DNA of 64,000 bases, from NCBI RefSeq assembly GCF_021952865.1, contig NZ_CP040792.1:930001-994000 (forward strand). The letters run 5' to 3'. Position numbers and translations under genes: made by a program. Source of the stretch: Clavibacter californiensis. GTDB lineage: Bacteria; Actinomycetota; Actinomycetes; Actinomycetales; Microbacteriaceae. This document shows, piece after piece, positions 34,463 to 42,703 of the stretch (its first letter is position 1; each line of letters opens with the position of its first letter). The notes beneath the pieces were generated by a model. It did not search any database. It was not told where the DNA came from and saw only the letters and a program-made list of their open reading frames with translations.

Positions 34463-35131
34463 TCAGGACAGCGAGGCGAACCGCTCGATGTCGGCCGAGG
34501 TGCCGGACACGATGATGAGGTCGTGGTTCGAGACGACGGTGTCGGCCGTCGCGTAGGTGAACGGCTTGCCTGGCGTCTTCACGCCGACCACCGTGATCCG
34601 GTAGCGCCGCCGCACCGACGACTCCGCGAGCGCCATGCCGCGGATGGGCTTCGGCGGGTACATCTTCGCGAGGACGAAGTCGTCGTCGAACTCGATGAAG
34701 TCGAGCATCCGGCCGGACACGAGGTGCGCCACGCGCTCGCCCGCCTCCGCCTCCGGGTAGATGACGTGGTTCGCGCCGATGCGCTCGAGGATCTTGCCGT
34801 GCGACTGGCTGATGGCCTTGGCCCAGATCTGCGGGATCTTGAGGTCGACCAGGTTCGCCGTGATGAGCACGCTCGCCTCGATGGACGACCCGACGGCGAC
34901 GACCGCGATGGAGAAGTCCTTGGCGCCGAGCTGCTGCAGCGCCTCGATGTTGCGCGCGTCGGCCTGCACGGCGTGCGTGACGCGGTCGGACCACTTCTGC
35001 ACGAGGCCCTCGCTCGCGTCGATCGCGAGCACCTCCCGGTCGAGGCGCGCGAGCTGCCCGGCGGTCGCGGCGCCGAAGCGGCCGAGCCCGATGACGAGCA
35101 CGGGGGCGTTGTGGGGGATGCGTTCGCCCAT
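34463..35131 (-). CDS. TrkA/KtrA potassium channel regulatory subunit
   Basis: The 222-residue RCK protein has an N-terminal NAD(H)/ATP-binding Rossmann domain (VLVIGLGRFGAATAGQL, acidic end of strand 2 AIDASEG) and a C-terminal RCK_C domain (ALAESSVRRRYRITVVGVKTPGKPFTY). It gates the TrkH-type channel encoded just upstream on the same strand. Start ATG 35131 follows GGAGAGG. Confidence 0.92.
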   Translation of the reverse strand: MGERIPHNAPVLVIGLGRFGAATAGQLARLDREVLAIDASEGLVQKWSDRVTHAVQADARNIEALQQLGAKDFSIAVVAVGSSIEASVLITANLVDLKIPQIWAKAISQSHGKILERIGANHVIYPEAEAGERVAHLVSGRMLDFIEFDDDFVLAKMYPPKPIRGMALAESSVRRRYRITVVGVKTPGKPFTYATADTVVSNHDLIIVSGTSADIERFASLS

Positions 35132-35193
35132 GAGGGGCCTCTCTCCTGCGGTGGATGCGGTGAAGGACGGATGCGGATGCGGCGCCGGCCGGC

Positions 35194-36618
35194 TCAGCCG
35201 ACGATCGGCCGCTCCTCGGAGCGCTGGAAGAGCTGCCGTCGGGTGCTCGCGGCGAGCGCGGCGGCGAGGGTCACGGTGCCGACGCGCCCCAGGAACATGG
35301 TGGCCGCGAGCACGTACTTGGCGGGATCCGACGCCTCGGCCGTGAACCCGGTGCTGAGCCCGGAGGTGGCGAAGGCGCTGATGGCGTCGAAGAGCACGTA
35401 GTCGAGGCGCTCGCCGGAGATCTGCAGCAGCACGATGCTGCTGAGCGCCACGGTGGTCGCGCCCCAGAGCACGATGCTCACCGCGAGGCGGAGCACGTCG
35501 CTCGGGATGCGGCGCTCGAACGCCTCCATGGACTCGCTGCCGCGGGCCTCCGCGAAGGCCGCGAGGAACAGGATCGCGAGGGTCGTGACCTTGATGCCGC
35601 CCGCCGTGGACGCGGATCCGCCGCCGATGAACATGAGCATGTCCGTGACCAGCAGGCTCGCGTTCCCGAAGTCGCCCATGTCGAGCGTGGAGAAGCCGCC
35701 GGAGCGCGTCATCACGGAGAGGAACAGCGCCTGGAAGCCGTGCTGCACCGGATCCATGAGCGCGAACGTCTTCTTGTTGTCCCACTCGAGCACGACGTAG
35801 GCGAGCGTGCCCAGCACGATGAGGATGAGCGACGTCCAGAGCGTGAGCTTGACGTGCACGGAGAAGCGCCGCGGCTTCCTCCAGCCGCGGTACACGGCGT
35901 AGATGACGGGGAAGCCGATGCTGCCGAGGAAGACGCCGATCATGAGCAGGCTGAGGAACCAGTAGTCCTGGTGGTACAGCTCGAAGCCCGCCTCGCTGAA
36001 GACGAAGCCCGTGTTCGTGAACGCCATGAGCGAGTAGTAGAAGGAGTCGAGGGCGGCCTGGCCCACGGGGATCCCCTCCAGCAGGATCCGCGGGAACAGC
36101 AGCGCCGCGATGGACAGCTCGATGACGAGGGCGCTGATCGCGACCGTGAGCAGCAGCGTGCCGATCTCGCCGAGCTTCACCGCCTGGCCCTCGGCGACGG
36201 GGCCGTGGTGGATCCGCAGCGGGTTGCTGTCGCTGGCGGCCATGAGCCGGGCCTTGAGGCCGAGGCGGCGCGAGACGATGAGCCCCATGATCGACGCGAG
36301 CGTCAGCACGCCGATCCCGCCGATCTGCACGCCGAGCGCGATGAAGGCATGGCCGAGCGGGGTCCAGTACGTCGCCATGTCGACGGTCGCGAGGCCCGTG
36401 ACGCAGATGGCGGACACGGCCGTGAACAGCGCGTCGGCGAACGGCGCGTTGTCGCCGGTGGACGTCATGCCGGGGAGCATGAGGATCGTCGTGAGCGTCA
36501 GGACGAGCGCCGCGAAGATGAGGATCGCGAAGCGCGCCGGCGTCGAGTGCGCGAAGTAGTCGAGGAAGTCGCGGATGCGCCCGAGGAGGGGACGCCCGTG
36601 ATCCGGCCTGACGCGCAT
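35194..36618 (-). CDS. TrkH/KtrB-family potassium uptake channel subunit
   Basis: This 474-residue membrane protein has four pseudo-repeats of helix-pore-helix. Selectivity-filter segments include FTAVSAICVTGLATVD, MAFTNTGFVFSE, FLSVMTRSGGFSTLDM and AFATSGLSTGF. It pairs with the downstream RCK protein for K+ uptake. Start ATG 36618 follows AGGGG. It is divergent from the ArsR-type gene, and the two share an 80-base promoter region. Confidence 0.93.
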   Translation of the reverse strand: MRVRPDHGRPLLGRIRDFLDYFAHSTPARFAILIFAALVLTLTTILMLPGMTSTGDNAPFADALFTAVSAICVTGLATVDMATYWTPLGHAFIALGVQIGGIGVLTLASIMGLIVSRRLGLKARLMAASDSNPLRIHHGPVAEGQAVKLGEIGTLLLTVAISALVIELSIAALLFPRILLEGIPVGQAALDSFYYSLMAFTNTGFVFSEAGFELYHQDYWFLSLLMIGVFLGSIGFPVIYAVYRGWRKPRRFSVHVKLTLWTSLILIVLGTLAYVVLEWDNKKTFALMDPVQHGFQALFLSVMTRSGGFSTLDMGDFGNASLLVTDMLMFIGGGSASTAGGIKVTTLAILFLAAFAEARGSESMEAFERRIPSDVLRLAVSIVLWGATTVALSSIVLLQISGERLDYVLFDAISAFATSGLSTGFTAEASDPAKYVLAATMFLGRVGTVTLAAALAASTRRQLFQRSEERPIVG

Positions 36619-36697
36619 GGTCCCCTGTCCGCTTCGGAAGGCCGCCTGGCCCGGATCGCCATGGTACTGCGAGCGCGGGACGGAATACCCTTCGGGG

Positions 36698-37243
36698 ATG
36701 GCTGACATCTTCGACGTCGTGGCGGATCCGACGCGACGCGACCTCCTCCGCGTGCTGCTCGACCGACGCGCGGTGCCCGAGGCGCCCACCGGCGAGATCA
36801 GCGTCTCGGAGCTCGTGCAGACGCTCGGGATCAGCCAGCCGACGGTGTCCAAGCACCTGCGCGTCCTGCGCGACAGCGGCCTCGTCTCCGTGCGGGAGGA
36901 GGGGCAGCACCGCTACTACCGGCTGGAGCCCGCGCCGCTCGAGGTGCTGGATGCCTGGGTCGCGCCCTTCGTCGACGACGGCCGGGGCGACGCAGCCTCC
37001 GACGGCGGGCTCGCGGATCCGGACACGGGGCTGCTCGGCGCCGGCCTGTCGGCCGACCCCGAGAGGGACGACGACGATCCGGCCGGCCACCCGTTCGCCG
37101 CGTCCCTCGGCCGGATCTGGGCCGACACCCGGTACCAGGCGGCTGCCGCCGTGCACGACGCCACGCGCGTCGCCGGCTCGGCTGGCCAGGCGTCGCTCGG
37201 CCGGCTGCGCGCGCGGAAGCAGGGGAACTCGCGGGACGCGTGA
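36698..37243 (+). CDS. ArsR-family winged-helix regulator
   Basis: The 181-residue protein has the ArsR helix-turn-helix MADIFDVVADPTRRDLLRVLLDRR...ISVSELVQTLGISQPTVSKHLRVLRDSGLVSVREEGQHRYYRLEP. A longer-than-usual C-terminal part ends RLRARKQGNSRDA. No metal-binding Cys is present, so it is not a classical metal sensor. TACCCT (36686-36691) six bases before ATG 36698 implies leaderless translation. It could regulate the divergent potassium genes, but nothing shows this. Confidence 0.88.
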   Translation: MADIFDVVADPTRRDLLRVLLDRRAVPEAPTGEISVSELVQTLGISQPTVSKHLRVLRDSGLVSVREEGQHRYYRLEPAPLEVLDAWVAPFVDDGRGDAASDGGLADPDTGLLGAGLSADPERDDDDPAGHPFAASLGRIWADTRYQAAAAVHDATRVAGSAGQASLGRLRARKQGNSRDA

Positions 37244-37258
37244 TGCAGGATGTGACAC

Positions 37259-37290
37259 GATGGACACGCGTCCATCCGGACCCCTAGAAT
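37259..37290 (+). promoter_or_regulatory. promoter and inverted repeat before the excisionase-like gene
   Basis: GATGGAC-ACGC-GTCCATC (37259-37276) is a perfect 7-bp inverted repeat and covers the -35 position of a promoter whose -10 is TAGAAT (37285-37290). This fits a repressor site; the small DNA-binding protein encoded next could bind it itself. Confidence 0.55.
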
Positions 37291-37365
37291 CGCGCACCAG
37301 CGCCCGCATCGCGGGTGCTACGAGGTCCGTGAGCCGGTCACGCAGAACGAGGAGTCGATCCGCCC

Positions 37366-37605
37366 ATGTCGCGTGACCTGTCCGACGTCCGATTCCTCAC
37401 GGTGGCCGAGGTGGCCGAGATGATGCGCGTCTCCAAGATGACCGTCTACCGCCTCGTGCACTCGGGCGACCTGCCCGCCATCCGCTTCGGCCGCTCGTTC
37501 CGCGTCCCCGAGTCCGCCGTGCTCGCCGCGATCGATCCGTCGAACGCGCTGCCCGGCCAGCCCGGAGAGGCGTCGCGTCACTCCGGCATGTCGGATGTCG
37601 GCTAG
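37366..37605 (+). CDS. excisionase/BldC-like small DNA-binding protein
   Basis: The 79-residue protein is a MerR-type winged helix: RFLTVAEVAEMMRVSKMTVYRLVHSGDLPAIRFGRSFRVPESAVLAAI. It is in the size range of actinobacterial BldC-like regulators, though the wing RFGRSFRVPESAV is of the excisionase class. No integrase or attachment site is nearby, so it is a chromosomal regulator and not part of a prophage. Start ATG 37366 follows GAGGAG. The bS22 gene lies 72 bases downstream, an arrangement I recall from other actinobacteria. Confidence 0.85.
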   Translation: MSRDLSDVRFLTVAEVAEMMRVSKMTVYRLVHSGDLPAIRFGRSFRVPESAVLAAIDPSNALPGQPGEASRHSGMSDVG

Positions 37606-37677
37606 ACTCCTCTGAGGCTATTTTCCGCGGGTCACCAGAGTCCGCGTGTTCCGTCCGGCAACAGATGAGGTGCCCCT

Positions 37678-37776
37678 ATGGGTTCAGTGATCAAGAAGCG
37701 TCGCAAGCGCATGGCGAAGAAGAAGCACCGCAAGCTGCTTCGCAAGACGCGCCACCAGCGTCGCAACAAGAAGTAG
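37678..37776 (+). CDS. 30S ribosomal protein bS22 (AURKAIP1/COX24-like)
   Basis: This 32-residue, extremely basic protein reads MGSVIKKRRKRMAKKKHRK and ends RRNKK. It matches the small actinobacterial ribosomal protein bS22 seen in mycobacterial 30S structures, which carries the AURKAIP1/COX24 motif. Start ATG 37678 follows GAGG. It is easily missed by gene finders because of its length. Confidence 0.92.
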   Translation: MGSVIKKRRKRMAKKKHRKLLRKTRHQRRNKK

Positions 37777-37811
37777 AGCGGACGCGTCCACGAGGGCGCA
37801 GCACGTGATGG

Positions 37812-37847
37812 AGAGGACGCCGCCCCGGTGACGGGGTGGCGTCCTCT
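37812..37847. terminator. strong bidirectional hairpin
   Basis: A 16-bp stem (AGAGGACGCC-G-CCCCG with one G-T wobble) closes a GTGA tetraloop, 36 bases past the bS22 stop and 57 bases from the stop of the opposing HAD-IB gene. Confidence 0.88.
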
Positions 37848-37903
37848 TCGTTCGCGCGGGGCGTGCCCGGCCCGCGGGTGTCGGGCGCGGGGCGCCCTGC
37901 GGA

Positions 37904-38656
37904 TCAGCTCCCGGCGGATCCGTCGGCCTGCGCGGCCTCGCGGCGCACGCGCCTGCGGGCGTCGCGGATGCTCTGGCGCCGGAGCCGCATCGACGGCCAG
38001 CCGGATCCGCGCGCGTGGGCCGCGAGCGCCTGGTCCGGGTTCACGACCACCGGGTGCCCGACCAGCGAGAGCAGCGGGATGTCGTGGCGCGAGTCGGAGT
38101 ACGCCCAGCACTCGGCGGCGTCCGCGCCCGTCCGCGCGAGGAGACCCCGTGCCGCCGCGGCCTTGTGCGCGCCGTGCAGGAACTCGCCATCGAGGCGTCC
38201 CGTGTACGCGCCGTCGCGCACCTCCAGCGCGCTGCCCAGCGCGCCCGTGAGGCCGAGCCGGCGGGCGATCACGTCGGCCAGGAACGACGGCGACGCCGTG
38301 ACCAGCCACACCTGATGGCCCTTCGCCAGGTGCTCCCGCGCGAGGCCGAGCGTCTCCGGCCAGACCATCGGCGCGGTGTGCCGCTCGTAGATGTCATCGG
38401 CCAGCTTGGCCATGTCGGCCACCGTGACGCCGGTCACGACCTCGAGGCCGCGGGCGCGCGCCGACGCGAGGTGGCGGTCGTTCTCGCCGCGCGCCTTGAA
38501 GCGCGCGTGCTTCCATCCGGAGCCGACGATGTCGCGCACCGTGAGGAGGCCCGCCGCGCGGAGCCCGCGCACGAGGTGGAACACGCTCGCGCCGTGGATC
38601 AGGGTGTTGTCCACGTCGAAGAACGCGAGGATCGGGGTGCCCGCCTGCTCGACCAT
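37904..38656 (-). CDS. HAD-IB family phosphatase (SerB/CicA-like)
   Basis: The 250-residue protein is a subfamily IB HAD hydrolase. It shows motif I FFDVDNTLIHG near residue 15, motif II VTASPSFLADV, and motif IV AYSDSRHDIPLL. Its relatives act on phosphoserine, lysophosphatidate or other small phosphates and have been named after effects on differentiation in Streptomyces. The C-terminus is basic (RRQSIRDARRRVRRE). The chosen start is ATG 38656, directly before the conserved domain. Confidence 0.85.
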   Translation of the reverse strand: MVEQAGTPILAFFDVDNTLIHGASVFHLVRGLRAAGLLTVRDIVGSGWKHARFKARGENDRHLASARARGLEVVTGVTVADMAKLADDIYERHTAPMVWPETLGLAREHLAKGHQVWLVTASPSFLADVIARRLGLTGALGSALEVRDGAYTGRLDGEFLHGAHKAAAARGLLARTGADAAECWAYSDSRHDIPLLSLVGHPVVVNPDQALAAHARGSGWPSMRLRRQSIRDARRRVRREAAQADGSAGS

Positions 38657-38733
38657 GATCGGGTCAGCGTAGGCGACGCTCCTGGGGCCGGATCCCGGCC
38701 AGGGCGGCGCGAGGCCTCGCCTACGCTGGGCGG

Positions 38734-38997
38734 ATGAGCGCAACGGTCCTCACCCTCGTCGGCAAGCCCGGCTGCCACCTCTGCGACGACGCACGCGAGG
38801 TCGTGACGCGGGTGCTCGGCGGACTCGACGCGGCGCGCGCCGGCGAGGTGACGCTCGAGGAGCGCAGCATCCTCGACGACCGGGCGCTCGCCGACCGGTT
38901 CGCCGAGGAGATCCCGGTGCTCCTCATCGACGGGCGCGTGCACAACTACTGGCGCATCGACGCCGACCGGCTCCGCGCCGCGCTCGACGCGCGCTGA
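38734..38997 (+). CDS. glutaredoxin-like thiol protein (DUF836 type)
   Basis: The 87-residue thioredoxin-fold protein has the redox motif GCHLCDDA near residue 14, a cis-Pro context EEIPVLLIDG, and HNYWRID near the end. Function is probably thiol-disulfide exchange. TACGCT (38722-38727) six bases before the ATG indicates a leaderless mRNA. It is divergent from the HAD-IB gene. Confidence 0.88.
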   Translation: MSATVLTLVGKPGCHLCDDAREVVTRVLGGLDAARAGEVTLEERSILDDRALADRFAEEIPVLLIDGRVHNYWRIDADRLRAALDAR

Positions 38998-39034
38998 GCC
39001 CGGCGGCGGTCGGGGCCACGGATAGGGTCGTCCC

Positions 39035-39337
39035 ATGACCCTCCGCCACGTCGTCTCCTGGAAGCTCGCCGACCGCGATCCCGCCGCCCTCGACCGCGAC
39101 GCCGCCCGCATCACCGAGGCGCTCGGCACGCTGCCCGGCCTCGTGCCCGGCATCCGCTCGTTCCAGCTGGGGCGCGACGTGGTCGGATCCGCGCGCAGCC
39201 ACGACGTCGTGCTCATCGCCGACTTCGACGACCGCGCCGCGCTCGACGCGTACGACGTGCACCCGGAGCACCAGCGCGTCGCCGCCTTCGTGCGGAGCCT
39301 CGTCGGATCCGCGGCGTCGGTCGACTTCGAGGTCTGA
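39035..39337 (+). CDS. Dabb-family (stress-responsive alpha/beta barrel) protein
   Basis: This 100-residue dimeric ferredoxin-like barrel protein begins MTLRHVVSWKLAD and contains DVVLIADFDDRAALDAYDVHPEHQRV, the family signature with its conserved His. Roles range from unknown stress proteins to small-molecule cyclases. TAGGGT (39023-39028) six bases before the ATG again looks leaderless. Confidence 0.88.
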   Translation: MTLRHVVSWKLADRDPAALDRDAARITEALGTLPGLVPGIRSFQLGRDVVGSARSHDVVLIADFDDRAALDAYDVHPEHQRVAAFVRSLVGSAASVDFEV

Positions 39338-39398
39338 CGTCAGCGGCGACGACCGCGCGCCCCGCGGAGCCGCGGCCGCACCCGCGCCCCGGCGGCGG

Positions 39399-40430
39399 GT
39401 GACGCTCGCGCAGGTGGCGGAGCACGCAGGGGTCTCTCGCTCCGCGGTGTCCTTCGCGCTCACCGGGCGGACGGACCAGCGGCTCTCGACGGAGACGATC
39501 GCGCGGATCCGGCGTGCGGCCGAGGAGCTCGGCTACCGCCCGAACATGACGGCCAGGACCCTGCGCACCGGCCGCTCGGGCACCGTCGCGCTCGTCTCGG
39601 ACTTCGTCAGCAGCACCTCGCACGCGAACTCGATGGTGCGCGGCGCGCTCGACGCGCTGCGCGAGCGCGACACGATCCTCTTCACCGTGGACACGCAGGG
39701 CGACGCGCGGCAGGAGGAGCAGCTGCTCGAGAGCCTGCTCGGGCGCACCATCGACGGGGTGCTCTACGCGTCGATGTTCACGCGTGTCGTGCGGACCCCG
39801 GCGCTGCTCGACCAGGTGCCGCACGTCCTGCTCAACTGCGTGCCCGAGGAGGGCGTCGCGCACGCGGTGGTGCCGGACGAGGAGGCCGCGGGAGCCGACG
39901 CCGCCCGGGCGCTCCTCGACCTCGGGCACCTCGACCGGATCTGGTTCGTCGGCAGCCTCCCCGACGGCGTCACCGGCGGACCCGCCTGGCGCGGCTGGGC
40001 GCCGGTCGCGCTCGCCGAGCGGCTGGCCGGCGTCCGACGCACGCTCGCCGCCGCGGGGGTCGAACTGGCCGGCGCGCAGGCGGTGGCGCGCGACTGGGAC
40101 ACGGACGACGGGCGCGAGGCCGTCGCCCGGCTGCTCGCGACAGGCGCCCGCCCGACCGCGCTGATCTGCGCGAACGACGCCGTGGCCGCGGGGGCCTACC
40201 AGGCGCTGCACCGCGCGGGCCTCCGCGTGCCGGAGGACGTCTCGGTCGTCGCGTTCGACGGGAGCGCGATCAGCCGCGCGCTGGATCCGCCGCTCGCCTC
40301 CGTCGCGCTGCCCCAGCTCGAGCTCGGCCGCCTCGCCGTCGAGCTGCTCTTCGACCGCGCCGCGGAGCCGGCCGTGCACCGCGTGCCGATGGCGCTGATC
40401 GCGGGCGGGTCGATCGGCCCGGTGCGCTGA
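39399..40430 (+). CDS. LacI-family transcriptional regulator
   Basis: The 343-residue regulator has DNA-binding domain TLAQVAEHAGVSRSAVSFALTGRTDQRLSTETIARIRRAAEELGYRPN and an effector domain with TALICANDAVAAGAYQAL and VSVVAFDGSAISRALDPPLASVALP. The start is GTG 39399, very close to the HTH. It lies directly upstream of an MFS transporter, a hydrolase and an esterase and probably represses them through the palindrome at 40461-40476. Confidence 0.9.
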   Translation: MTLAQVAEHAGVSRSAVSFALTGRTDQRLSTETIARIRRAAEELGYRPNMTARTLRTGRSGTVALVSDFVSSTSHANSMVRGALDALRERDTILFTVDTQGDARQEEQLLESLLGRTIDGVLYASMFTRVVRTPALLDQVPHVLLNCVPEEGVAHAVVPDEEAAGADAARALLDLGHLDRIWFVGSLPDGVTGGPAWRGWAPVALAERLAGVRRTLAAAGVELAGAQAVARDWDTDDGREAVARLLATGARPTALICANDAVAAGAYQALHRAGLRVPEDVSVVAFDGSAISRALDPPLASVALPQLELGRLAVELLFDRAAEPAVHRVPMALIAGGSIGPVR

Positions 40431-40460
40431 GGCTTCTCGGAAGACACGGTGACACGGCGC

Positions 40461-40476
40461 GCTAGATCGTTGTAGC
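40461..40476. promoter_or_regulatory. candidate LacI-type operator before the MFS operon
   Basis: GCTAGATCGTTGTAGC is an imperfect palindrome centred on CG, with five of seven positions symmetric per half. CG-centred palindromes of this size are typical of LacI-family operators. It lies 65 bases before the transporter start, between lacI and its presumed target. Confidence 0.5.
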
Positions 40477-40541
40477 ATCCTGTCCGCGCATCCGGTGCCC
40501 GACCGGGTCGCGATCTCACGACGCATACGAAGGAGTATGGG

Positions 40542-41855
40542 ATGACTGCTGTCGATGGGGCCCGCACGGCCCCGAACGCCTGGTGGGTGGGCTTCGTGTG
40601 CGGCATGGCGACGTTCGTCGACGCCGCCGCCACGACGGGCGTGGGCATCGCGCTCGTGCTCTTCCTCGCGCCGCCCTCGGGAGGGCCCGGCCTGTCGGGT
40701 CCCGAGGTCGGATACCTCACCGCCGTGCTCACCGCGGGAGTCGCGGCTGGCTCGCTCCTCGGCGGCTGGGCCGGCGACCGGTTCGGCCGGCGCCGCGTCT
40801 TCCTCGTCACGATGACGCTGATCGTCATCGGATCCGCCACGCCGTTCCTCGGCGTCTCGTTCGCGGCGCTGCTGCCCGGGATCGCGCTCATCGGCCTCGG
40901 CGTCGGCGCGGATCTGCCGGTGGCGCTCGCCACCATCTCGGAGGCGGCGACCGCCCGGAACCGCGGGAAGATCCTCGTGTTCTCGAACCTGCTGGGCGGC
41001 TTCGGGATCCTGCTGGCCGTCGTCATCGGGATCGCCTTCGGCCAGGCGGGCCCCACCGGCGGGCACGTGATGTTCGGCGCGTTCGGCGTCGTCGGCCTCC
41101 TCGTGCTGCTCATGCGCGCGACCATCCCCGAGTCGGCGTCCTGGCTCGTCGCCCGGGCCGAGCGGGCGGACGGCGCGCGCACGGTGCGGGCGCAGCGCGG
41201 GCGGATCCGCGACCTCGGCCGGCCCGCCTACCGCCGGCCGTTCGTGACCCTGCTCGTCTACTACACGCTCGCCTCGCTCGCGATCAGCGTGGCGGGGAGC
41301 TTCGGCACGTACGTCGCCGTGAGCGTCGCCGGCATCCGGGTCGACGAGTACCAGTCGTGGACGATCCTCGCGATGCCGGCCGCCGTCCTCGGCGCGCTGT
41401 GGTTCATGTCGGTCGCGGACACGCGGTTCCGCATGCCGTACTTCGTGATCGGATCCGTGGTCGTGGTGGCGTCGAACCTCATCCCGGTCGTCCTGGGGTT
41501 CAGCCTGCCGACGCTCGTGGTGTCGGTGGTGCTGTCGACCTTCGCGGGCGCCTTCTGCTTCGAGACGATCATGAAGGTCTGGACGCAGGAGTCGTTCCCG
41601 ACCCTCATCCGGTCGACCGCGCAGGGCACCGTGTACGGGGTGGCGCGCTTCGCGACGGCGGGGCTCAACGCCGTGACGCCCGCGCTCCTCGCGCTGAACC
41701 CGCAGGGGGTGTACGTCGGGGTGTCCGTGGTCGCGGCGGCGGGGTTCCTGGTCGGCTGGATCGGGTTCCGCCGGGCGACCGGGACCGCCTTCGACGTGGA
41801 GGACGAGCAGGTGCCGGCGACCGCGTCGGTGCGGACCGTGGAGGCAGCGGCGTGA
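40542..41855 (+). CDS. MFS transporter
   Basis: The 437-residue, 12-helix carrier shows the MFS loop signature GDRFGRRRVF between helices 2 and 3, a charged central loop (ARAERADGARTVRAQRGRIRD), and IRSTAQGTVYGVARF in the second half, which resembles sugar and aromatic acid porters. It probably imports the substrate handled by the next two enzymes. Start ATG 40542 follows AAGGAG. The stop overlaps the next start as GTGA. Confidence 0.9.
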   Translation: MTAVDGARTAPNAWWVGFVCGMATFVDAAATTGVGIALVLFLAPPSGGPGLSGPEVGYLTAVLTAGVAAGSLLGGWAGDRFGRRRVFLVTMTLIVIGSATPFLGVSFAALLPGIALIGLGVGADLPVALATISEAATARNRGKILVFSNLLGGFGILLAVVIGIAFGQAGPTGGHVMFGAFGVVGLLVLLMRATIPESASWLVARAERADGARTVRAQRGRIRDLGRPAYRRPFVTLLVYYTLASLAISVAGSFGTYVAVSVAGIRVDEYQSWTILAMPAAVLGALWFMSVADTRFRMPYFVIGSVVVVASNLIPVVLGFSLPTLVVSVVLSTFAGAFCFETIMKVWTQESFPTLIRSTAQGTVYGVARFATAGLNAVTPALLALNPQGVYVGVSVVAAAGFLVGWIGFRRATGTAFDVEDEQVPATASVRTVEAAA

Positions 41856-42703
41856 GCGACACGGGCAGCGGCACCGGCGGGTCGAGGACCATGCGGATCC
41901 GGCCGTTCGAGGCGCGCGTGCGCGGGCTGACGCTCCGGGGATCGCAGCACCTCGCGGAGGGTCCCGGCCCGCGACCCACCGCGATCCTGATGCACGGCTT
42001 CGGCGGCTCGCGCGTCGAGACGACGGGCGTGTTCGTGGCCCTCGCCCGGCGGCTCGCGGCGGCGGGGGTCGGCGTCGTCGCCTACGACCGCGCCGGCCAC
42101 GGCGAGAGCGACGGCGAGTTCCTCGACACGACCGTCACGGGCGACGTCGCCGACGCCCGGCAGGTGCTCGACGCCGTCCGCGCGCTGCCCGAGGTGGACG
42201 CGGGCGACGTGCACCTCGTCGGCATGAGCCTCGGCGCGGTCGTGGCCTCGGTGGTCGCCGCGGAGGAGAGCCGCGCGGCCGAGGGCGGGGCGGGGTCGGG
42301 GATCCGGTCGGTCGCGATGTGGTCGACGGCGGCCGTGTTCGTCGACGACATCCGCGCGGGCACGATCCAGGGCCGCTCGCTCGCGTCGCTCGACGCCGAC
42401 GGCTGGTTCGACTTCGCCGGGCAGCGGATGGGGCCGGCGATGCGCGACGACGCGCTCGGCTTCGACCCGTACGCGCGGGCGGCCGGCTACCGGGGTCCCG
42501 CGCTGCTGCTGCACGGCACGGACGACTTCGTGCCCGTCGACTACGCCAGGCGGTACCTCGAGCCGGAGGCGCTCGGCGAGCGCGCCGAGCTGGTGGTGGT
42601 GGAGGGCGCGGATCACGGCTGGGCGCAGCTGCCGCAGCGCGACGAGGTGATCGAGCGGACGGTCGCCTTCGTGCGGACGCACGCGAGGGGCGGGGAGGCG
42701 TGA
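41852..42703 (+). CDS. alpha/beta-hydrolase (esterase-like)
   Basis: This 283-residue cytosolic hydrolase has oxyanion motif ILMHGFGGSRVET, nucleophile elbow GMSLGAVVAS (Ser), acid GTDDFVPVDY (Asp) and EGADHGW (His). Similar enzymes include cinnamoyl and feruloyl esterases, so a plant phenolic ester is a reasonable but unproven guess. Start GTG 41852 overlaps the transporter stop, so translation is coupled. Confidence 0.88.
   Translation: MSDTGSGTGGSRTMRIRPFEARVRGLTLRGSQHLAEGPGPRPTAILMHGFGGSRVETTGVFVALARRLAAAGVGVVAYDRAGHGESDGEFLDTTVTGDVADARQVLDAVRALPEVDAGDVHLVGMSLGAVVASVVAAEESRAAEGGAGSGIRSVAMWSTAAVFVDDIRAGTIQGRSLASLDADGWFDFAGQRMGPAMRDDALGFDPYARAAGYRGPALLLHGTDDFVPVDYARRYLEPEALGERAELVVVEGADHGWAQLPQRDEVIERTVAFVRTHARGGEA

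Noticed and set aside
34463-37309. 948-codon minus-strand frame over trkA, trkH and arsR
   Set aside because: It only coincides with the RCK gene at its 3' end; upstream it is an out-of-frame shadow of trkH and arsR.
37366-37605. Prophage or integrative element excisionase
   Set aside because: No integrase, attachment repeat, tRNA target or atypical composition is nearby; the bS22 neighbour argues for a housekeeping regulator.
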